DNA of 64,000 nt from Loktanella sp. M215 (GCF_021735925.1 NZ_WMEA01000004.1:186001-250000); one strand, 5' to 3'. Positions 13,398-23,972 are shown, numbered from the stretch's first letter. Made by a program: numbers and translations. The notes: generated from the sequence alone by a model not told the origin.

Positions 13398-15715
13398 GCC
13401 ACAATCTCCACCGGCGTGCCTTTGTAGGCTGGCGTCTGAGAGTTCTTCTCATGATAGCTCAGCGGGACCAGCGGGTTGAGCTCCGGGTAGTACCCCGCAA
13501 TGCAGCCGGCTGGCAGGTCGTAGGGCGTCACCGTCAACCCGTCGACGCGGCGCACGTGGCCGTCATCGATGGCGCAGACCAGGCTCACGCTCTGGCCTTC
13601 CTCCAGCCCAAGGCGGGCCATCTCATCACGATTGATAAGCACGATCTCACGGCTACCCTCCAATCCGCGCAGCCGGTCTGAAAACCCGTAGATCGTGGTG
13701 TTGAACTGGTCGTTCGAGCGCAGGGTCACCAGTGTCATGAGTTTGCCGTCTCCGGTGATTTCTTCACCGAGCGCGGACAACGTCGTGGGCAGGGTGAACT
13801 GCGCCTTGCCACTCTCGGTTTTCCAGACCCGCTCCCGGGCTGGGTTGCCTCTGTAAAACCCTCCGGGCTCGAATAGCCGCTCGTTGAAATCGGCGAATTT
13901 GTCGGGAAAGGTTTGCGAGATCAGGTCGCGGATCAGGTCATAATTACCGATCCAATCATCCCACTTCAGCTTCGGGTTCTGGTCCAGCGTCGCCTTGGCG
14001 ATCTGCGCCACGATCGCCGTTTCCGACTGTACCTGAGGTCCTGGCGGCGAGGCGGTACCGATCGAGCCGTAGATATGCGACAGCGAATCCTCCATTGAGA
14101 CCGCTTGCGGACCGCTGGCCTGGATGTCCTCGTCTGTCCGCCCGAGGCAGGGAAACAGGTAGGACACTTGTCCCGGCGTCAGATGTGTGCGGTTTAGCTT
14201 CGTCGCAATGTTGACGGTCAGACGAAGATGAGGCCAGGCCTTCTCCATCCGATCACGGTCGGGCAGGGCGCGCACAAGGTTGCCCCCTAAAAGGATCATT
14301 GCTTTTACCCGGCCATCAAGAATGCCTTCGCAGGCATGGACAGCGTTCATCCCCTCCTCCTCCGGCAGGTCGATGTCGAAGAGCGCCCGCAACTTGTCTG
14401 CGGGCATGTGTGAGGACTTCTCGCCAATGCCAACGGTGCGCTGCCCCTGCACATTGGAATGCCCCCGCACCGGAGAGACCCCGGCGCCCAGCCGTCCGAT
14501 GTTACCGCGCATCAGCAACAGGTTGCACAGCATCCCGAGGTTCAGCCAGCCGTTCACGTGCTGGGTCAGCCCCATGCCATAGATGCCGATGGCATTCTTG
14601 GCCCCAATATAAATCTCGGCGGCCTCGGCGATCATCGCGCGGGTCAGACCAGCGTTTCGTTCGATATCCGCCCAGTCCATCGCACGGACCGCCAGCGCCG
14701 TCTCTTCGAAGCCCGTGGTGTCACTGGCGATGAAATCGTGGTCCAGTACCGTTCCCGGGGCCGCGTCCTCTGCATCCAGCACGCATTTCATCAGCCCGGC
14801 GATTACTGCGATGTCGCCGCCAGGGCGCACCTGATAGTATTTCTCAGAAATTTGGGTGGTCTTGCAAACTGTCATCTGCACCGGGTTCTGGGGATCGACG
14901 AACTCGATCAGACCACGCTCGCGCACCGGGTTGAAGGTGACGATCCGGCAGCCCCGCTTCACCGCCGCCTTCAGCGTATGAAGGAACCTGGGACTATTGC
15001 TCCCGGTATTCTGTCCGAAGAAAAAGATTGTGTCGCAATGATCAAAATCTTCCAGAGTGCAGGTGCCGACCGGCGTGCCGATGAAGGTCTGCAGGTTCAC
15101 GGAGGTCGTCTCGTGACACATGTTGGATGATTGTGGCAGGTTCTGGTGCCCCATCGCCCGGGCAAACAACGCGTAAAGAAACGATGCCTCCAGCCCTGCG
15201 TGACCGGAGGCATAGAACACCGCCTCCCGCGACTCCATCGCCCGCAGCTCCGCCCCGATCTCGGCGTAGGCCGTATCCCAGCTGACAGCTTGATAGGTGT
15301 CAGTGTCGGGGTCATAGCGCAGCGGGTCCGTCAGCCGCCCGGCCTTTTCAAGGTCATGGTCGTGCAGCTTGCGCAACTCCGTGAGCGGGTTCTCAGCAAA
15401 GAACGCTGCATCCGCACGTCTGGTATCCAGCTCCCACAGGGTTGCCTTGGCACCGTTTTCGCAGAACTCGAATGTGTGGGGGTCCGAAGGTTTGGCCCAG
15501 GCACAAGACGTACACATCACGCCGCCTGGCTTGTTCAGCTTCGACAGGACAGCCAGCGCCCGGGTCGAGCTACTGGCCTCGCCGAAAATCCTCGAGACCC
15601 CTTTCAGTGATCCCCAGCCGCCGGCAGCGTGGGTGTCATATGGCGTATCCGCGTCCTGACGTGTTGCATCGTGAGCGGAGGCGTCCTGTTCAGACTTGTC
15701 GGACTTACGGGTCAT
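13394..15715 (-). CDS. FdhF/YdeP family molybdopterin oxidoreductase
   Basis: A 773-residue protein from the ATG at 15715; the longer frame to 15928 is probably not translated. N-terminal CTSCAW...FCENGAK gives the Cys ligands of an Fe-S cluster, followed by a bis-MGD-binding core (FFFGQNTGSN, GVSPVRGHSNVQGQRT, LMLRGN-type segments) and a C-terminal MopB domain (LVTLRSNDQFNTTIYG). The FdhF/YdeP group is formate-dehydrogenase-like but the substrate is often unproven. There are no separate electron-transfer subunits here. Operon with fdhD. Confidence 0.85.
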   Translation of the reverse strand: MTRKSDKSEQDASAHDATRQDADTPYDTHAAGGWGSLKGVSRIFGEASSSTRALAVLSKLNKPGGVMCTSCAWAKPSDPHTFEFCENGAKATLWELDTRRADAAFFAENPLTELRKLHDHDLEKAGRLTDPLRYDPDTDTYQAVSWDTAYAEIGAELRAMESREAVFYASGHAGLEASFLYALFARAMGHQNLPQSSNMCHETTSVNLQTFIGTPVGTCTLEDFDHCDTIFFFGQNTGSNSPRFLHTLKAAVKRGCRIVTFNPVRERGLIEFVDPQNPVQMTVCKTTQISEKYYQVRPGGDIAVIAGLMKCVLDAEDAAPGTVLDHDFIASDTTGFEETALAVRAMDWADIERNAGLTRAMIAEAAEIYIGAKNAIGIYGMGLTQHVNGWLNLGMLCNLLLMRGNIGRLGAGVSPVRGHSNVQGQRTVGIGEKSSHMPADKLRALFDIDLPEEEGMNAVHACEGILDGRVKAMILLGGNLVRALPDRDRMEKAWPHLRLTVNIATKLNRTHLTPGQVSYLFPCLGRTDEDIQASGPQAVSMEDSLSHIYGSIGTASPPGPQVQSETAIVAQIAKATLDQNPKLKWDDWIGNYDLIRDLISQTFPDKFADFNERLFEPGGFYRGNPARERVWKTESGKAQFTLPTTLSALGEEITGDGKLMTLVTLRSNDQFNTTIYGFSDRLRGLEGSREIVLINRDEMARLGLEEGQSVSLVCAIDDGHVRRVDGLTVTPYDLPAGCIAGYYPELNPLVPLSYHEKNSQTPAYKGTPVEIVA

Positions 15716-16051
15716 CAGGCCAGCACCTCTGCGTCTAGCGCCCCCAGATGGACGTGGAGCTAAAACCTTTAAACTGACCGCAGGTTCCCACCTGGCACGC
15801 AACCAAAATTGGGGGCCTCGGCAGTCAGGTTTGGGAGCTGGCTGCCAACCCCGGCAAGGGGTCAGTAGCGGCAGTGTGACGGTCTTTTTCTCAAACTTTG
15901 CCGTCCTTCCAGAGGCAGGGGATACCAACGCAAAGCTAACTTACGTGTCGAATAAATTTCTCTCCAAAAACACCGGATCCAATCTGAGGGATTGCAGTTA
16001 TGTCGTTGACGCGGTCTGGAGCCGCCGCCGGGTTTTGAAAGGTGCGTAGCA
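15716..16051. other. Upstream region of the fdhF-like operon
   Basis: Divergent intergenic region between the oxidoreductase (minus) and the rhodopsin-transducer homologue (plus). It contains G/C-rich repeats such as GGCAG...GGCTGCC around 15800-15860, but I could not assign a known riboswitch. The ribosome site AAAGG of the plus-strand gene is at its right edge. Confidence 0.35.
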
Positions 16052-16423
16052 ATGCAAAGTCTTGGAAGACGACACTGGGTTTTTGTCGATGGGTACCTTC
16101 CCCCTTCGAGCAACGGACCCGAGCCTGAGATGAAAAGCCATGAAGCCATTTGTATCTTGAATTCATGTGACGAATGCGCCCATGTGAACCTCACATTGTA
16201 TTTCGCGGAGAGCGAGCCTGTCGGGCCCTACAGCGTCAAAGTTGCGGCTAGGCGGACACTCCACCTACGTCTGAACGACCTCAATGACCCTCAACCTGTT
16301 CCGACTGATACTGATTACGCGTGCGTCCTAACCAGCGACCAGCCCGTTATCGTCCAACACACGCGGCTCGATTCCCGCCAATCTGAAAACGGCCTTTTCA
16401 GCACGATTGCATATTCGGAATGA
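16052..16423 (+). CDS. Sensory rhodopsin transducer-like protein (ASRT family)
   Basis: A 123-residue soluble protein matching the Anabaena sensory rhodopsin transducer family over its full length: GRRHWVFVDGYLPP, GPEPEMKSHEAICILN, EPVGPYSVKV, ARRTLHLRLNDL, DTDYACVLTSDQPVIVQHTRLDSRQ. Family members form a tetrameric beta barrel; in Anabaena it binds the cytoplasmic side of a sensory rhodopsin. No rhodopsin gene is in the window, so the partner is unknown; many homologues occur without one and may bind sugars or DNA. Confidence 0.88.
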   Translation: MQSLGRRHWVFVDGYLPPSSNGPEPEMKSHEAICILNSCDECAHVNLTLYFAESEPVGPYSVKVAARRTLHLRLNDLNDPQPVPTDTDYACVLTSDQPVIVQHTRLDSRQSENGLFSTIAYSE

Positions 16424-16738
16424 GGTAAGCGAAGACGCCTCCGCCAACCCTATGTCCAGTTCAGCGGCTTCGCCAAAATCTAGACATGAAGAAAGAAAAC
16501 ACGGTGTCGCTTGAAAGGTATCGCAGATACCTCAAACCGAATTGGCCATCTTGCCTAGGCGGACAGCCGAGGGCTGCGAACTTGCACAGGAGAGGGGGTC
16601 AATAGCTCGGCGGCTTTGGTTTCATCCTGCCATCTGTAAGGTGGATGTCGGCGCGACCTTCTCGGCGGGAGGCACTCAACGGTTTGTTTTATGACCAACC
16701 GGATTAGCTGCAATGATAATTAACTGAGTGAGATCACC
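16424..16738. other. Intergenic stretch without a recognised gene
   Basis: About 315 bases with no convincing frame, no strong hairpin plus T-run, and no stress-promoter motif. It presumably holds the nitrilase-family promoter near its right edge. Confidence 0.4.
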
Positions 16739-17686
16739 ATGGAATACGTGTCAATCGACCTTTGGGCCGCCAACTTGGAGCTGCCACTGCCTGACCTATC
16801 GACGTGGCTCGCGCGATTGGATGCTCGTGTGGCACAGACCGCTGCGCGGGGCGCCCACATGCTGGTTCTGCCCGAATTCTCATGCGCACAGTGGTTGAGT
16901 TTTGCACCGATCGACCTGCCTCCCGAAAACATCATGGCATGGCTTGCAGAATGTGGGACCGTCGCGCTGGACGCAATCGCCGTCATGGCTGCGCGGCATG
17001 GCGTCACGATCCTGCCGGGTACGATCCCGTTTCCGGCCGCGCCGGTTGATGGCCAACCCGCATTTCTGAACCGCGCATGGCTGATGACGCCCGATGGTTC
17101 ACGTCATCCCCAAGACAAGCTCAGTCTGACGCCGCTGGAAGAACACGGTGCTGGCGGGATCACGATCCGCGGCGACACGATCAATGTGATCGACTGGAAC
17201 GGCCTGCGTGTCGCAATGATCATCTGTCTTGATACGGAATTTACGCATCTTTGGTCGCGCCTCGGGCAACTAGACCTAGATCTGATTATCATACCCGCGA
17301 AGACCGACATGATCACCGGGTACAACCGTGTCTTTGGATGTGCACGGTCGCGAGCGATCGAGTTGCAAACAGTGATTTGTGTACTGGGTGCGGTGGGTGT
17401 CCCGTTTGGCCAGGCGGCGACCGACACCGGTGTCGGCGGCGCGAGTGTCTTTACACCCTGTGACATCAGCGTGTCGCTCGACGGTGTCCACGCGCACATC
17501 CAGGCTCAAACCGCAGCCCTTATGACGGACCTTGTCTTGTCAGCCTCCGACATACCGGTGGGCGCAAGTCGCCGATTGCGCAACGGGTTCGCGGAAGCAG
17601 AAGTCTGTCCAGCGCTCTGGAACGCAGATCATCTCGTGGTCAATGATTCCGGCGAGGCAAAGCAGGTTTCAGCGCCTCATCAGTAG
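16739..17686 (+). CDS. Carbon-nitrogen hydrolase (nitrilase superfamily)
   Basis: A 315-residue cytoplasmic enzyme. The Glu-Lys-Cys triad is visible: E46 in MLVLPEFSCA, K127 in HPQDKLSL, C163 in MIICLDTEF. The family hydrolyses nitriles, amides or carbamoyl groups; the substrate cannot be told from sequence. It stands alone, about 180 bases before galU. Confidence 0.85.
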   Translation: MEYVSIDLWAANLELPLPDLSTWLARLDARVAQTAARGAHMLVLPEFSCAQWLSFAPIDLPPENIMAWLAECGTVALDAIAVMAARHGVTILPGTIPFPAAPVDGQPAFLNRAWLMTPDGSRHPQDKLSLTPLEEHGAGGITIRGDTINVIDWNGLRVAMIICLDTEFTHLWSRLGQLDLDLIIIPAKTDMITGYNRVFGCARSRAIELQTVICVLGAVGVPFGQAATDTGVGGASVFTPCDISVSLDGVHAHIQAQTAALMTDLVLSASDIPVGASRRLRNGFAEAEVCPALWNADHLVVNDSGEAKQVSAPHQ

Positions 17687-17864
17687 CTACCTACCCTCGA
17701 GCGAGGGAACGTCTGATTCCAGCATTTCAATCACGATCGGTTTTGGTTGACCGCAGCTTTTGAAACCCGGCGGTTGATTTGTGGTTCCACTCCCGGCGGT
17801 GAACAGGTGGAACCTGAGCAGTCTCGTTGCGTTTTGGTCCCGAAACCGGAGTTGGAGATCAGAC

Positions 17865-18707
17865 GTGACACAGTTGCATACCGTTGTATTTCCTGTCGCC
17901 GGTCGTGGCACGCGACTGTTGCCGATCACGAAGTCAGTCCCTAAAGAGTTATTGCCCGTCTACGACAAGCCTGTTTTGCAGTTTGCGGTCGAGGAAGCGC
18001 TTGACGCAGGTGCAAAACGTCTGATCTTCGTGACACATGCATCGAAAACGGCCATCCCCAATTACCTGAAACCTGACAATGCTTTGAAAGCTGCGCTTGA
18101 TGGTGGGGGCAAGACCGAACTGCTGAGGGCTTTGGATGACGTTAGCCTGGACAACACCGTCGAGGTCATCTTTGTGGAACAAGATAGCCCACTTGGCTTA
18201 GGTCATGCCGTTTTGCTGTCGGCTCCACATGTAACTGGTAGCGCCTTTGGTGTTATCCTGCCGGACGACGTGATCCTTGGAACGCCGTGCTTGACAGAGA
18301 TGGCCGCAGGCTACCCAGGCGGTCACATGATTGCTGCTATGAAAGTTTCTGCGGACGACGTGTCAAAATATGGCATCTTTGACGCTGTGGCGGACGGTGA
18401 TCAGCATCAAATCTTCAGGGCAAATGGTCTTGTGGAAAAGCCCGATTCCGAAACAGCACCGTCACAGCTGGCAGCGGTCGGGCGCTACATACTGGATATC
18501 TGTGTGTTTGACGCTTTGCGGACGTTAGCGCCCGGCGCTGGCGGTGAATACCAGTTAACTGACGCGATTGCGGCCGATGTCGGCCGGGTCGAACTGAATG
18601 GTTTTGCGTTTTCTGGGTCGCGCTACGACTGCGGCAACCATGCCGGTCTTCTACAGGCGGCAAATGCTCGCGCTGCTCAGGTTGGACAGGCTTTGGTGGC
18701 GGAATGA
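17865..18707 (+). CDS. galU: UTP-glucose-1-phosphate uridylyltransferase GalU
   Basis: About 280 residues from the GTG at 17865, which has GGAG 7 bases upstream; the longer frame lacks family similarity. Motifs: VAGRGTRLLPITKSVPKELL (nucleotide binding), VEQDSPLGLGHAV, GVILPDD, VEKP, and GGEYQLTDAI. It makes UDP-glucose from UTP and glucose 1-phosphate for surface polysaccharides, and for trehalose synthesis by OtsA, whose gene at 53167-54530 is damaged here. Confidence 0.92.
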   Translation: MTQLHTVVFPVAGRGTRLLPITKSVPKELLPVYDKPVLQFAVEEALDAGAKRLIFVTHASKTAIPNYLKPDNALKAALDGGGKTELLRALDDVSLDNTVEVIFVEQDSPLGLGHAVLLSAPHVTGSAFGVILPDDVILGTPCLTEMAAGYPGGHMIAAMKVSADDVSKYGIFDAVADGDQHQIFRANGLVEKPDSETAPSQLAAVGRYILDICVFDALRTLAPGAGGEYQLTDAIAADVGRVELNGFAFSGSRYDCGNHAGLLQAANARAAQVGQALVAE

Positions 18708-18916
18708 ACTTGGCGCGCTCGAAATCGCTGGACCCAAAGCTTGCTCCGATGCGCTCGTAACCAGAATGAGAAGAAACGCTGCTGTATCCCTCTTTCAGGG
18801 CGGCGGCACGGTGAGATCATAGTCGGGTCCCAGTTAATAGGTCAGGTTCGGGACCTTCGAATAACGTAGAATGAAAGCTGAGCCTATTTATACGATATCG
18901 ACACGGAAGGATTGTC

Positions 18917-19423
18917 ATGCCGGATCTGATTGAACCAATTTTCAGGGCATTGATCGTCGTCATTGCTGTCGTTGCACTGTGTCGTCTGAACGGTTTGCGT
19001 TCGTTTTCAAAAATGTCGAGCTTCGATTTTGCGCTGACAGTTGCGACTGGTTCTTTGGTTGCCAGCACCGTGCAAAACGTGAGCCAGGGCATTGGCATAG
19101 GCCTTGTTTCCATTCTGGCTATTTTTGCCGTGCAGTTTGCAATTGCAAGGCTGCGTCAGTCTTTTAAATGGGCGCAAAGACTGACAGACAATGAACCGTT
19201 GCTTCTCGTGAAGAATGGCCAAATATTGCACGATCACCTCAAGGCGGCGCGTGTGACCGAGGATGACCTCGTGGCAAAATTACGCGAGGCGAACGCGTTT
19301 TCACTTAATGAGGTGGCGGCTGTTGTCCTTGAAACGACAGGGGATATCAGTGTCATGCACAGTGCAAATTCTGATCGTGGCCTCGAGTCGTACATTCTGA
19401 AAGGTGTGCGCACCTCGGTCTGA
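18917..19423 (+). CDS. DUF421 membrane protein (short form)
   Basis: A 168-residue protein with three membrane segments in the first 80 residues (ALIVVIAVVALCRL; FDFALTVATGSLVAS; GIGLVSILAIFAVQFAI). The cytoplasmic YetF-like domain contains NEPLLLVKNGQIL and LREANAFSLNEVAAVVLETTGDISV. Function unknown; relatives are linked to envelope stress and sporulation in other bacteria. AAGGA ribosome site. One of three DUF421 genes in the window (also 29139 and 47050). It is followed by the MscS-type channel. Confidence 0.82.
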   Translation: MPDLIEPIFRALIVVIAVVALCRLNGLRSFSKMSSFDFALTVATGSLVASTVQNVSQGIGIGLVSILAIFAVQFAIARLRQSFKWAQRLTDNEPLLLVKNGQILHDHLKAARVTEDDLVAKLREANAFSLNEVAAVVLETTGDISVMHSANSDRGLESYILKGVRTSV

Positions 19424-19479
19424 TGGATATGCGAGTCTGAGAACTGTCGTTCACTTCGATGAAGAGAGGCCTTCTGAAG

Positions 19480-21210
19480 ATGTCAGTTTCACAGATTGAT
19501 TTTTCATTAGTAAAGCTCATGCCTTTGTTACTCCTGCGACGGCGAACGGCCTCTTTTTTTCTGATATTGACACTGAGCATTGCAATTGTGATTTCAACGT
19601 CGGCGAAAGCACAAGAAACAACTTTTGAGACGCCAGCGTTGAACGCGGGATTGGGACCTGTCCCTGATCGCATCGATCGCAAAACACCCCGTGCCGCGAT
19701 GGCCAGCTTTTTGCGGGCAGCGAACGATGGAGACTGGAACGCCGCGGCACATGTCCTCGATCTGAACGACGTCGATGCAGAATTACAGGCGGCGGATGGG
19801 CCAAAGCTCGCGCGCCAACTGTACGAAATCATTGATCGCAAAGCGGTGTTGGACTGGTCACTGCTTCTGGACCGCCCGGATGCTCTTCAGGCCTTGGGTG
19901 GTGAGAACGAAGCACAGGCGGGCGAACCACGCCGATCGCTTTTGCTCAGGGATTTGCCGCTTGATCCGGTGCCCGCTGAAATTCGGCTGAACCGGGTTCA
20001 GCCCACAAACGTGTCACCACCTGTATGGATATTTCCATCCGAGACCGTAAGAGACGTGCCCGCACTTCATCGGCTCTACGGTCCGTCACAATTTGAAATG
20101 GCCTTGCCAACAAGCCTCCGGACAAAAACAATTGCCGGGTTGATGTGGTGGGAGTTGATCGGTCTTCCGTTTCTGGTGGTGACTGCGATTGCCTTGGGTT
20201 TTCTCGTGCGGCGCGTTCTGCAGATGTTGTGGCGACGCGCAGATTCCAAGCTAGCAACTGGTATCCTGCGCGCCCTGTCCACACCGTTCATGGTCGCCAG
20301 CGTTACTGGTCTGATCTGGTGGGCGACCGAGTACGTCTTTGTATTTTCGGGTCGGATAGACATGTTTCTTGCGCCAGCCATTGCTACAGGATTTGTCGTG
20401 TCGCTGCTGCTTTTCATCGTGAATGGCGTCGAAGGACTGCTCGATGGGTTGGTTGCCCCAGGGGAAGAAGTCGATCTGACTGTCCCCGAACAAGCTGAAG
20501 CGCGCGTATTATCGACACGGCTAAATGCTGTAAGGCGGATATTGGTTGTTGTGGTGTCGCTGATTGGTGCGGGAGTGGTCTTGTCGTCCGCCGATCTGGC
20601 AAGCAATTTAGGGTTGTCTCTGCTCACTTCGGCTGGCGCACTTACGCTGGTGCTGGGATTCGCCGCACGCAATGTATTGGCCAACATCATGGCGTCGCTG
20701 CAGATTGCACTGAACCAATCTGCTCGTGTGGGAGACCGTGTCGTCTTCAAAGGTGAACTTTGTCATGTTGAACGCATCAACATGACGTTCGTCCAGTTAC
20801 GCAATTGGGACAGCACGCGGCTTATCGTACCTGTTGTCGAGTTTGTATCTGAAACCTTCTCAAATTGGACGATTGAGGATCCGGAAATGCTGCGTTTTCT
20901 CAAGTTAAAGCTCGATCCTCATGCCGACGTAGATGCCTTGCGGGATGCGTTTAATGACATCTTGTCCGATTTAAAGGGTAAGAAAATCGGAAAAAATCTC
21001 GCATCGCTTGAAGAGTCTAGCGTGGAGGTCGCCGGCCAGGACACATTTGGCTTGGATGTGTGGTTTGGGGTTCCATGTTGTGACCCCAATACGTCTTGGG
21101 AGCTGGCCTGTCACGTTCGCGAAAGACTGATCGCCCGTGCGGCTGATATCGAGACGGATACCGGTGAACCCATCTTTCCAAGAAATGGCACCGCTGCGCT
21201 AAGTGATTAG
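19480..21210 (+). CDS. Mechanosensitive ion channel of the MscS family
   Basis: About 576 residues from the ATG at 19480 (AGAGG upstream; 19459 is an alternative start). It has a signal sequence (FFLILTLSIAIVISTSAKAQ), a periplasmic domain to about residue 215, then membrane segments (LIGLPFLVVTAIALGFLV; FMVASVTGLIWWATEYVFVF; ILVVVVSLIGAGVVLSS) and the pore and beta domain (SAGALTLVLGFAARNVLANIMASLQIAL; VGDRVVFKGELCHVERINM). It opens on membrane tension to release solutes, fitting a neighbourhood of osmolyte (trehalose) and stress genes. Confidence 0.88.
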   Translation: MSVSQIDFSLVKLMPLLLLRRRTASFFLILTLSIAIVISTSAKAQETTFETPALNAGLGPVPDRIDRKTPRAAMASFLRAANDGDWNAAAHVLDLNDVDAELQAADGPKLARQLYEIIDRKAVLDWSLLLDRPDALQALGGENEAQAGEPRRSLLLRDLPLDPVPAEIRLNRVQPTNVSPPVWIFPSETVRDVPALHRLYGPSQFEMALPTSLRTKTIAGLMWWELIGLPFLVVTAIALGFLVRRVLQMLWRRADSKLATGILRALSTPFMVASVTGLIWWATEYVFVFSGRIDMFLAPAIATGFVVSLLLFIVNGVEGLLDGLVAPGEEVDLTVPEQAEARVLSTRLNAVRRILVVVVSLIGAGVVLSSADLASNLGLSLLTSAGALTLVLGFAARNVLANIMASLQIALNQSARVGDRVVFKGELCHVERINMTFVQLRNWDSTRLIVPVVEFVSETFSNWTIEDPEMLRFLKLKLDPHADVDALRDAFNDILSDLKGKKIGKNLASLEESSVEVAGQDTFGLDVWFGVPCCDPNTSWELACHVRERLIARAADIETDTGEPIFPRNGTAALSD

Positions 21211-21312
21211 GTTTGACATTGATAATGCTAATGGTTGCCGCACCTCAGTAAAAACCGCTTTTATGAAACATCCGAATGTTAATTGGGGTCAGCGCTGCCT
21301 ACCTTCAGTCAT

Positions 21313-21507
21313 TCAACAGTCTTGTTTTGGCTTGGACCCTTCGACCACTGTCAGTTTCGGGTGTTTGCTTTCAGGTATTACCCCACCGACGACCGGTGAC
21401 TTGTGCTCCTTCAGAAGCCGCCAAGCCTCATTGAAGTCTGCCGGAGACAGAAACGATCCTTTGATGACCATCCGTTCCAGAAGCTCGATAGCAGTTAGAT
21501 TTTCCAT
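21313..21507 (-). CDS. Small hypothetical protein (64 aa)
   Basis: AGAAGGG lies before the ATG at 21507. Helical N-terminus (LTAIELLERMVIKG) and a likely second helix (FNEAWRLLKEHK), with a polar C-terminus. No family recognised. It lies downstream of the catalase gene on the same strand, after the catalase terminator. Confidence 0.55.
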   Translation of the reverse strand: MENLTAIELLERMVIKGSFLSPADFNEAWRLLKEHKSPVVGGVIPESKHPKLTVVEGSKPKQDC

Positions 21508-21620
21508 TCTTGACCCTTCTTTGCTGTTTCAAATGAGTGGCTCAGGATCAGCCAGTGTAGTTTGACTGAGAGACGTCACCGCATGCATTTTCATACGTTT
21601 TTTGCCTCTCTTCCCGCGCT

Positions 21621-21650
21621 GGCTGTCGCACCACAATGGGTGCGACAGCC
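21621..21650 (-). terminator. Terminator-like hairpin after the catalase gene
   Basis: A perfect 12-bp stem (GGCTGTCGCACC/GGTGCGACAGCC) starts 7 bases past the catalase stop. The T-run is missing, so it may also act as an mRNA 3' end stabiliser. Confidence 0.6.
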
Positions 21651-21656
21651 TTCAAT

Positions 21657-23771
21657 TTATTTGGCCATGCGTTTCCAGAATCGCAGAGAGCCGCACGCTT
21701 TCACAAAGGCCTTTGCATCCTTGGCAGCGCCAATCGTCATCATACCGTCATCGACCTTGACGCCCGCTGCCTTCAGCAGGTGGTCTGTCTCTTGTGAACG
21801 ACCGATGAACTTTGCATGCGCAAACGCGTCTGCGACGAAGGTGCGGGCCGGGTGTAGATCAGCGAGCGCCTTTGCTCCGTCCGCCGTCGCAAGAATGGCC
21901 ACGGCATCATAGAGCACAGAGGGCGCACCATCGATCTTCTGATCTGCCGGTACTTTCTTGCCGCCCGCCGTCACAATGCCTCCGACTTTCTGCGCGACAA
22001 TCTCGACCACGCCTCCAGCCGCAGTAACGGCGTCTTTCAGGCCATCCAGAACCGCGTCATCGATGCCGTCGGTCACCAGAATGCCCATCTTGCGACCGGC
22101 GAAGCTGTCGGGACCATTCTTGAGGATGGACAGTGCGTCCGATGCAGGCAGATCGGTGATCGGCTCACGTGCCGCCTCGTGTGCCGTCGGCACCTCGTCC
22201 AGCCCGAGACCGTCAGCCACCTTGCTAGCCAAATCGGCATCGATGTGGGGCAGGTGAGCCACCATACGTTTGCGGATCTCGGGGGCCACGACCTTTGACA
22301 GCTCGAAGATGAGGGCGTCGGTTATGTGGCCTTGCTCGATCTTGGTCTGACTGACGTAGAACTGCCGCGCCTGACTGTAGTGATCGGCAAACGTCTCTGC
22401 GCGGACTTTACGCTTTTCCCCATCGATCTCTTCGGGGAAGGATCGGAAGCCTGCCTTGGGATCGGCACGGGGTCCGCCCTGTGCCCAGCCATTCGGCTCA
22501 TAGTTGGCACGACCTTTGGGATTGTGCATCGCCATGTGGCCATCCTGCTGAAAGTGATGCATGGGGCAGCGCGGCGCATTGATCGGAATATGCGTGAAGT
22601 TCGGCCCGCCCAACCGTTTCGTCTGCGTATCGAGGTAGGAGAAGTTCCGCCCCTGCAGCAACGGGTCATTGGTAAAGTCGATCCCCGGCACGATGTTCTG
22701 CGTGCAGAAAGCGACCTGTTCGGTCTCGGCAAAGAAGTTGTCGACGCGCCGATCAAGGACCATCCTGCCAATGATCCGCACGGGCACGTCCTCTTCGGGG
22801 ATCAGCTTGGTCGCATCAAGCACGTCGAAGTCGAATTTATCAGCGAACGCATCGTCGAAGACCTGCACGCCCAGTTCCCATTCGGGAAAATCGCCGGTCT
22901 CAATGGCGTTCCACATGTCCCGGCGGTGGAAGTCGGGATCGGCACCGTTGATCTTGACGGCTTCATCCCACAGGACCGACTGTAGGCCGGCTTTCGGCTT
23001 CCAGTGAAACTTGACGAAATGTCCTTTGCCCTCGGCATTGACGAAGCGGAAGGTGTGAACGCCGAACCCTTCCATGAATCGCAGAGAGCGGGGAATGGCG
23101 CGGTCTGACATGGTCCACATGACCATATGCATGGCTTCTGGCATCAGGGAAATGAAATCCCAGAAGTTGTCGTGGGCCGTCTGCGCCTGCGGAAAGCCGC
23201 GGTCGGGTTCCTGTTTTGCGGCGTGAATGAGATCAGGGAACTTCATGGCGTCTTGGATGAAAAACACCGGAATGTTGTTGCCAACCAGATCCCAGTTGCC
23301 GTCCTCAGTGTAAAACTTGACGGCAAAGCCGCGCACGTCGCGAGCAAGATCGGGCGACCCCATATTGCCGGCCACGGTCGAGAAGCGGGCGAATACAGGA
23401 ACGCGCCGTCCTTTCTCCTGAAAGAGATGTGCAGCCGTCAGATCCGGGATGGCGTCCGTGGTCTCAAAGTACCCGTGAGCACCATACCCCCGTGCGTGGA
23501 CGACACGCTCCGGAATACGCTCATGGTCGAAATGAAAGATCTTCTCGCGGAAATGAAAATCTTCCAGAAGAGCAGGCCCACGCGGTCCGGCTTTCAGAAT
23601 GTTCTGATTGTCCGACACGGGAATCCCCTGTGCCGTCGTGAGACGCTCGCCACCGTCATCCGGCTGCTGATGGGTCTCGCCACCCGTGCCCGGATGGCGC
23701 GCGCGCTCGACGGTTTCATCGGTCGACTGGGTGTCGGCGGTCGGCGGATTGGAGGGTATATTCTGATCCAT
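21657..23771 (-). CDS. katE: Large-subunit heme catalase (HPII/KatE type)
   Basis: A 704-residue protein from the ATG at 23771. Heme catalase core: [15 protein letters not shown] (catalytic His), [25 protein letters not shown] (Asn), and the proximal Tyr segment [15 protein letters not shown]. Residues after about 560 form the C-terminal flavodoxin/GATase-1-like domain of clade-2 catalases ([16 protein letters not shown]). It breaks down hydrogen peroxide in the cytoplasm. A general-stress promoter motif lies about 70 bases upstream. The last residues are unlike the family consensus but the length is normal. Confidence 0.95.
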   Translation of the reverse strand: MDQNIPSNPPTADTQSTDETVERARHPGTGGETHQQPDDGGERLTTAQGIPVSDNQNILKAGPRGPALLEDFHFREKIFHFDHERIPERVVHARGYGAHGYFETTDAIPDLTAAHLFQEKGRRVPVFARFSTVAGNMGSPDLARDVRGFAVKFYTEDGNWDLVGNNIPVFFIQDAMKFPDLIHAAKQEPDRGFPQAQTAHDNFWDFISLMPEAMHMVMWTMSDRAIPRSLRFMEGFGVHTFRFVNAEGKGHFVKFHWKPKAGLQSVLWDEAVKINGADPDFHRRDMWNAIETGDFPEWELGVQVFDDAFADKFDFDVLDATKLIPEEDVPVRIIGRMVLDRRVDNFFAETEQVAFCTQNIVPGIDFTNDPLLQGRNFSYLDTQTKRLGGPNFTHIPINAPRCPMHHFQQDGHMAMHNPKGRANYEPNGWAQGGPRADPKAGFRSFPEEIDGEKRKVRAETFADHYSQARQFYVSQTKIEQGHITDALIFELSKVVAPEIRKRMVAHLPHIDADLASKVADGLGLDEVPTAHEAAREPITDLPASDALSILKNGPDSFAGRKMGILVTDGIDDAVLDGLKDAVTAAGGVVEIVAQKVGGIVTAGGKKVPADQKIDGAPSVLYDAVAILATADGAKALADLHPARTFVADAFAHAKFIGRSQETDHLLKAAGVKVDDGMMTIGAAKDAKAFVKACGSLRFWKRMAK

Positions 23772-23840
23772 GACGAACACTTTCTTTCTGTTATGGACGG
23801 TTTGAACGGGCGATGTGGGATCACGATTTCGTAAGTTGTT

Positions 23841-23865
23841 AACACCGTTGCCAAACGATCGTTCC
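23841..23865 (-). promoter_or_regulatory. EcfG-type promoter motif before katE
   Basis: Minus strand: GGAAC, 16 bases, TGTT, ending 70 bases upstream of the katE start. It fits the alphaproteobacterial general-stress sigma consensus. Confidence 0.65.
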
Positions 23866-23972
23866 CACGGCGACCTTCGATATCGCTGGGATATCAGTTT
23901 CATCTTGAGCCGCGTAAATGCAGTTTGATTTGGTTGTGTTGAACGTCTCTTTTGGACGTCCGCCCGGCAATT

